Below, one piece after another: positions 58,946-64,000 of a DNA stretch of 64,000 nt. A program made the position numbers and the translations under genes. Source of the stretch: Cryptomeria japonica (lineage: Eukaryota > Streptophyta > Pinopsida > Cupressales > Cupressaceae). Positions within the stretch are counted from its first letter, which is position 1, and the number at the start of each line of letters is the position of its first letter. Under the pieces are notes generated by a model that was not told where the DNA came from, ran no database searches, and saw only the letters and a program-made list of their open reading frames with translations. The DNA is taken from NCBI RefSeq assembly GCF_030272615.1, contig NC_081405.1:575221752-575285751 (forward strand), written 5' to 3'.

Positions 58946-61433
58946 CTATGCTCCCAAACATCCATGTCCTCGATGACCTGCTACTAGACCATGTCTTGAT
59001 GACTGTATCACCATATTATGATGCTCCTCTTGGTGGTTATCAATCGCTGCATGAATCTTGTATATCCTACCTACATCTCCAATGATAGGCTCTGAAATAA
59101 TTGGCCTACAGCTGGATCCCTGATTACCCTTTTGAGGGCAATACCTAACAATGTGACATTGTTGGTCGTATAAAAAACATTTTGTACCACAGCCATAACA
59201 AGTGCTACTAGAGGATGCACTCAAATTCTTATGAATAGCCCAACTAGCTACTAACTAAGTGTTGTGAGAAGGCTGGTAATTATGATCACAGCTTGTTCCT
59301 CTCCCAATTCCTATCCCTTCTAGGCTAAGAACACTCACCCTACCGATGATCAAAGTTTTTGTATTTTGACTGATGTTGTTGCTGTCCATGGGATATTTCC
59401 CCCTTAGAATTCTGACCACCAGTGGGTGTACTTCCATTCTGCACTCTTGTGTGGCCCCAAAGATTGCTTGCTAGTTTTTCCTCTACTAGATGGGCTTTCT
59501 CAACTGGAACATCTATGGACTTGGGCTCGAATACCCACACATCTCCACTGATTTGATTATTAAGACCTTTGACGAAATGTTGTACTAACATAATCTCATC
59601 ATATCTTATCCCGACATATCTCTTAAGATCGTAAAAATGATGCTCATACTATTCTACTAACATATATAGCTGAAGCAAATCATGGAAGTCATCTGCTCTA
59701 CGTTGCCTCCAATGATCTGAAATAAATTGTGCTCAAAAAAATCCACAAATAACTCTCAAAAGATAGTATTAATGTCGAGGTGAATCTTTTGTTCTTCCAA
59801 CTGCCACCATGTGGATGAAAAATTCCTTAGATGAATGGTTGCACATCTTTTCTTAGTATTAGTACTGAAGGGATGCATAGGAAAACATCATTCCAAATCA
59901 ATCAACCATTTTTTAGCCTCTAACCCTGTTTCGGTACCATAGAGTTTAGGAGGGTTGGTTCTTCTGTGTGTGAAAAGTGGTATGAGAATCTGTATCTGCA
60001 AGACACAACACTTCAATTAAGTCATTACATGCATGGTTGATCAGATATAATCAATGAATAAATAAACCATAACAAATCGACCCATTGCCTTCAAAAAGAT
60101 GCGAGTATAAGATTGCTCTCAGATTATAAGCAATACCAGTGACTAGACAACATCAAGACGAAGGATTTTATCTATATGAACATGATGAATGCTAGATGGA
60201 TGCAATATTAATCTAACAATATTATTGCAATATTAAATTAAATGATTTAATCAATATGAAATAATTAATATGCAATATCTCAATGAAATCCTAGAGTAAA
60301 AATAGTATAATAACAATATATTCTCCAGCCTCCCTTTGAATGAGAGATGAGCCTGAATTTATAGAAAATTCAGAAAGAAACTAATGGTTGAGATCAAATG
60401 ATGATGAGCAGTCAAGATTTTCCAAGAGGAAGCACAATCCAAGTGAATTGATGTGATTGGATGCTTTTCTCAGTTTTAAAGGAAATTGAACTAAAATTAA
60501 GATTAAATCAAGAAAAAACTGATTTAAAGGAAATTGAACTAAAATTAAGATTAAATCAAGAAAAAACTGATTTATTCTCTATTTCATTCAATTTTAATAT
60601 TTAATTGTTTTAATTCTTTTCTTTGAGATTATCTATCAATTTTTAATTTATTTTTTTCAAGGTTATCTCCAATTGATTTCTTTTCTCAAATTTTAATTCT
60701 TTTTTGTCAATTAATTCCTTTTTTGATTTATTTCCATTTTTGAAGATTTGTGCTCAATTGATTTATTTAATTGAATTAATTCCTCTTTCTTGATTTGTTT
60801 CCTTTTTTGAAGATTTATGGAAAATTGCTTTATTTAATTAAATTAATTCCTCTTTCTTGATCTATTTCCTTTTTTGAAGATTTATGGCAAATTGCTTTAT
60901 TTAATTAAATATGCTAAGATATTTAATTAAAATAAATAAGATAATTGTTTAAAATGATTTACTTGGACTGATTAATTAATTAAATAAATATTTAATTAAT
61001 ATTGAGTGATTGATTTGCCATGTGACATTTGATGATTTTAGGAATTAATTGTGTGCTCAAGATTGATTTAATTGCCTTTGGTTAGGACCTTGGTGACGTT
61101 GTCGAGATTAGGGGCCTATGGTTTACATGACCATTTTTAGGGTATTGCAGATCTTATTAAGTCTCTCATAAATAACACCTCCCATTTTGACAAATCATTA
61201 ACTAGCCTCACTGATGACCTTTCATGAGCCCCATTCTCCTAGTGGGGACCCAAGAGGTCAAGAAGCTATTCAAGGAACACCTACAACTAATTCACTGTTG
61301 ACATAGACTGCTCAGGTTCTTGATTACTAGAATCCCCATGGGAACTCTAAGAGGGGGTAGTATCAGCTGCTACCCCTCTGCCACCTCCTCTACCCTGACC
61401 TCTACCATGGCCTCTACCTCTAGCACTCGACAT
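58946..61433 (-). pseudogene. Gypsy-type gag of the gag-only element, copy B, split by a solo LTR
   Basis: Starts at ATG 61433 (RG-rich N-terminus, without the stop seen in copy A). It is cut at 61150/59964 by a 1.19-kb insert and resumes to 58946. Capsid fragments (59340-59591: LVQHFVKGLNNQISGDVWVF) and the decayed knuckle (CYGCGTKC) match copy A. Confidence 0.75.
59959..61155 (-). mobile_element. Apparent solo LTR inserted only in copy B
   Basis: Copy A reads continuously through GGTTGGTTCTTATTAAG (about 35856-35873). Copy B has 1,187 extra bases (59964-61150) flanked by TTCTT and ATCTT, a near-match pentamer. On the minus strand the insert starts CTGCAATACCCTAAAAATGG and ends CACACAG, like plant gypsy LTRs that open TGTAATACCC. 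TATAAATTC on the minus strand (60355-60363) could be its promoter TATA box. No coding sequence, PBS or PPT is inside. A 48-bp tandem repeat lies at 60481-60576 and imperfect repeats of about 70 bp at 60720-60910. Confidence 0.65.
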
Positions 61434-61568
61434 CCTACTATAGAACACAACAACATGAATGAGACAAGATAACCACAAAATTTATGCACACACAACAACA
61501 TAGAAATGACGAACGAACCCAAGAACACCCAAAGAACCTAGTGTTTGAACATGGGCTCTCATACCAAG

Positions 61569-64000
61569 TGTCATTCCCTGCCATTAGGCCCAGAGGACAT
61601 ACCAACCAAGAACATAAAAATGCAAGAAATTCATTTTTAATTATTATATATAGCATATACAAATGCTAAAGATACATTTAACAAGATACATAAAGAATCA
61701 ACTATGAAATCTCCTCAAGGTCCCATAATGATGCTACACAAGGTTATACATCATCGCAAACATTTAACTAGGAACTACATTCCAAATTACGTTATAGAAT
61801 ATTTCATGGATACAAGATTATCATTACATTGCCTCAGAATTTACATAAGAATTTCATATACATAATGCTAGATACTCAATATACAAATCTCTGAAAGGCC
61901 CATTTAGGGTACATCAACGATATTCTTCAAATATTCTCTGAGCCAACATGAACATGAAGTTGAAAGAGCCAAACCCAATGGCTGTGAAAAGTACTCCACC
62001 CAACCATGTGGCACCAAAAAGATACACCCCCCGTGCTAGGAGGTACCAATCAGAGCCACTAGGCGGAAGCAAAATATACGTGTACCAACATGACTCACAA
62101 GAGAATCAACATATCAATACCATCAAGGAATCAATTACACTAAACATGCAAGAGGGTCACAAGAGAACATGAAAAAAGCACAAAATAACAACCAAAATCC
62201 AGAGGCACAAGGCAACAATAGAAGGGCAACAAGCATGAGGAAAACCAGCCACTTTCAGAAGCTCACCAATACACGGAAGGAAAGAAAAGCGGATTACCAC
62301 TAGGTAGCAAGGGAAAAGTGTCATCACTAGGATGTCATGGGTTACCCTAGTAGATCTTCACTAGGTTTGAACCCCCATCCTGGATTACCCTGGCGACCTC
62401 TCCCGATCCTCAGCCCCTATTCATACACTTGTGGACCACACCAACCTTTCAAGGAGACAAGATTGGTGGAAGTCATTCCAAGCACTTCTCCACTTACCCC
62501 GAACCTATATGAGCGTTTGCAGGCAAGGAGGCATCAGAGAATTATCTTAATTAATATGAACTAACTACCCACCCAAGTTTATTAATTAGGTTATCACTTG
62601 ATTACAAAACTTCCATTGAGTTAGCTAGGTGACCACTTTGGGTCTCGACCCCCAATGGAAGCCACTTCCCCTTTATTGCACCTAGGAATCAAAATAAACA
62701 CAATGGCGTGACACCCAAAAACACAAGGTGACAAGATTCCAACCTTAGCAAGGCTTAGCTCACTTGCTAGAAAATGATAACTATCTAGTTGGTTCAAAGC
62801 TATAGGAACAAGATCGCACGCAAAACACCAAAATCACAAAATTCCAAGACAAGGAGATACCACACACTATGAGGACTCAATGGTGTCCTAGCCTAAAGAC
62901 TCAACAAAATTGAGCAACCCACAATGATAAACAAGAGCAAGGAAAAACCATGGTATCATAAACTAAGCATTAAGAATACAATCATACAACAATACCAAAT
63001 AGATCAATTAACATCTATACCTTTATTAACTTAAATTTAATATTAACTTTCCAATATTCAAATTTTCCAATCAATATTATACAATCTATTCCCATAATCC
63101 AAATTTAATTTTATTAATCAGTAACCAAGTTCAATTCATTAATTAGTTCTTTCATTCCAATTGACACAATAAGGTTATGTTTTCATTGTTGATAATCTAC
63201 GACAACATAATACATTAATGCTAATCATTCATCATAAAGAAAGGAATTTTTTTTGTAAAGATATAAACAATTACATTTAAACTTAAACAATCTGAATGAA
63301 GAAACGCATTCACAGAAATCTGCGTCATCCCATAAAGTGAGAACGCATATACAAATATCTTTATATATATATAATTACAAAAACTATACCTAAAGAGAAT
63401 TTGCTACACTGCACGGACTAACAAAAGAAATAATACCAGTGAATCATTGCACATAATCATAATTTATACCAAATCATACAAAAAAATCGTTAGTTATATA
63501 TATATACACTAACAAAAACCGAAGCATCAAAATCGGCACACGCAAACAACATGGAACAACGATATAAGCCAGCGCTGCTGATGGCATGAAAACACAACAG
63601 AGAAAGATGGCTACATATCCTGGGGATTGCCCACATTAGTGGGTAATTTCCCACCCCCATAGCAGTGGGGAGGGCTCTTCCCATAGCCATGGGTGGGGGT
63701 TGAGCCCACGCACTGCGTGCACGGATCCCCACCGACACTGCAAACAGTATAACCCACGCCAAAAGCCGAAGAAAGGATTACTAAGCCGGACGCTACAAAA
63801 TAATCTTACTTTTAAGCCCACTTTCCTGAGTCTTAACCCAAATGTTTAAAACATAGAAGGGAAATAACCAGATTTGTTACTTTTGTTCGCTTTGCAAGAA
63901 GAAAATATAGAAGGAGGAGTATTCGCTGGAAACCAAATAATGAACTCCAAATCAGATTATACAAGCAAATCCTCCAAATCCCTTCCTAAATATTCATTGG
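61569..64000 (-). repeat. 5' LTR of the gag-only element, copy B (runs off the window)
   Basis: Counterpart of 36283 to about 38900, with the PBS at 61553-61566. It keeps the roughly 270-base segment (about 62376-62645) missing in copy A, a short TA tract (63494-63506) and a single unit of the 358-bp block. It is cut by the window edge. Confidence 0.7.

Larger units (their letters stand above)
43891..64000 (+). repeat. Copy B of a large direct duplication (copy A from 19942)
   Basis: From ACTATTTTTGGTGGG the sequence follows 19942 onward for the whole remaining window. Offsets are 23,949 at the start, 23,957 at 25.9 kb, 24,236 at 28-30 kb, 24,114 at 31-34 kb and 25,286 at 36.2 kb. Each step is explained by a specific indel. 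Element junctions, stop codons and insertions are shared, so the whole nested stack was duplicated as one block. By eye the copies are very similar (a few differences per hundred bases). The right end is outside the window. Confidence 0.9.

Noticed and set aside
60720-60910. CRISPR-like regularly spaced repeats
   Set aside because: Only two or three degenerate AT-rich units in a plant LTR; this is tandem repetition, not a spacer array.

Overview
The window looks like nuclear DNA from a large-genome seed plant, most likely a gymnosperm (conifer type). It is AT-rich and almost entirely nested, decayed retrotransposons. The few non-transposon sequences include a PLS-class pentatricopeptide-repeat (PPR) pseudogene whose wording matches the large conifer PPR families I remember. 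No rRNA, tRNA, bacterial or organellar features were seen. Species cannot be named from the sequence alone.

Layout. (1) 1-3437: minus-strand Copia-like element whose gag has four CCHC knuckles; a 5'-truncated LINE-like insert (857-2221, 8-bp target duplication) sits in it. (2) 3438-10144: a near-complete minus-strand LTR element with both LTRs, primer-binding site (PBS) and polypurine tract (PPT). It has a coiled-coil/CCHC gag-like ORF and a roughly 1,160-codon ORF of unknown function, and no visible protease, integrase or reverse transcriptase (RT). (3) 10318-12258: 3' end of a plus-strand Copia (RNase H, PPT, LTR). (4) 12480-13507 and 23448-about 24640: one minus-strand Copia gag region split by a 9.9-kb LINE (13508-23435) with a perfect 12-bp target duplication. 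The LINE has ORF1, ORF2 with an internally duplicated RT core, and a third ORF. (5) 25784-39410: a Ty3/gypsy-type element reduced to LTR-gag-LTR; one LTR holds a nested gag-protease element. (6) 39411-43890: the only non-repeat island, with an intact 138-codon ORF (40324-40740) and a PPR pseudogene. (7) 43891-64000: a second copy of 19942 to about 38900, in direct orientation.

The 19942 and 43891 copies look like two units of one tandem duplication of about 24 kb. If so, the second unit runs past the window and should carry a second copy of the 40.3-41.6 kb gene island. Differences between the copies order later events. Copy B gained an apparent solo LTR (59964-61150) and a palindromic microsatellite (51541-51815). 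Copy A gained a (TA)n tract, a 358-bp tandem duplication and a deletion of roughly 270 bp.

The most notable biology is an accessory protein family. The LINE's third ORF and the large ORF of the 3438-10144 LTR element both resemble the uncharacterised plant-transposon-associated proteins found in many plant genomes. Two mechanistically different retroelements therefore appear to carry versions of one non-replication protein. All transposon genes here are broken by stops or frameshifts; the only clean coding candidate is the 40324 ORF.
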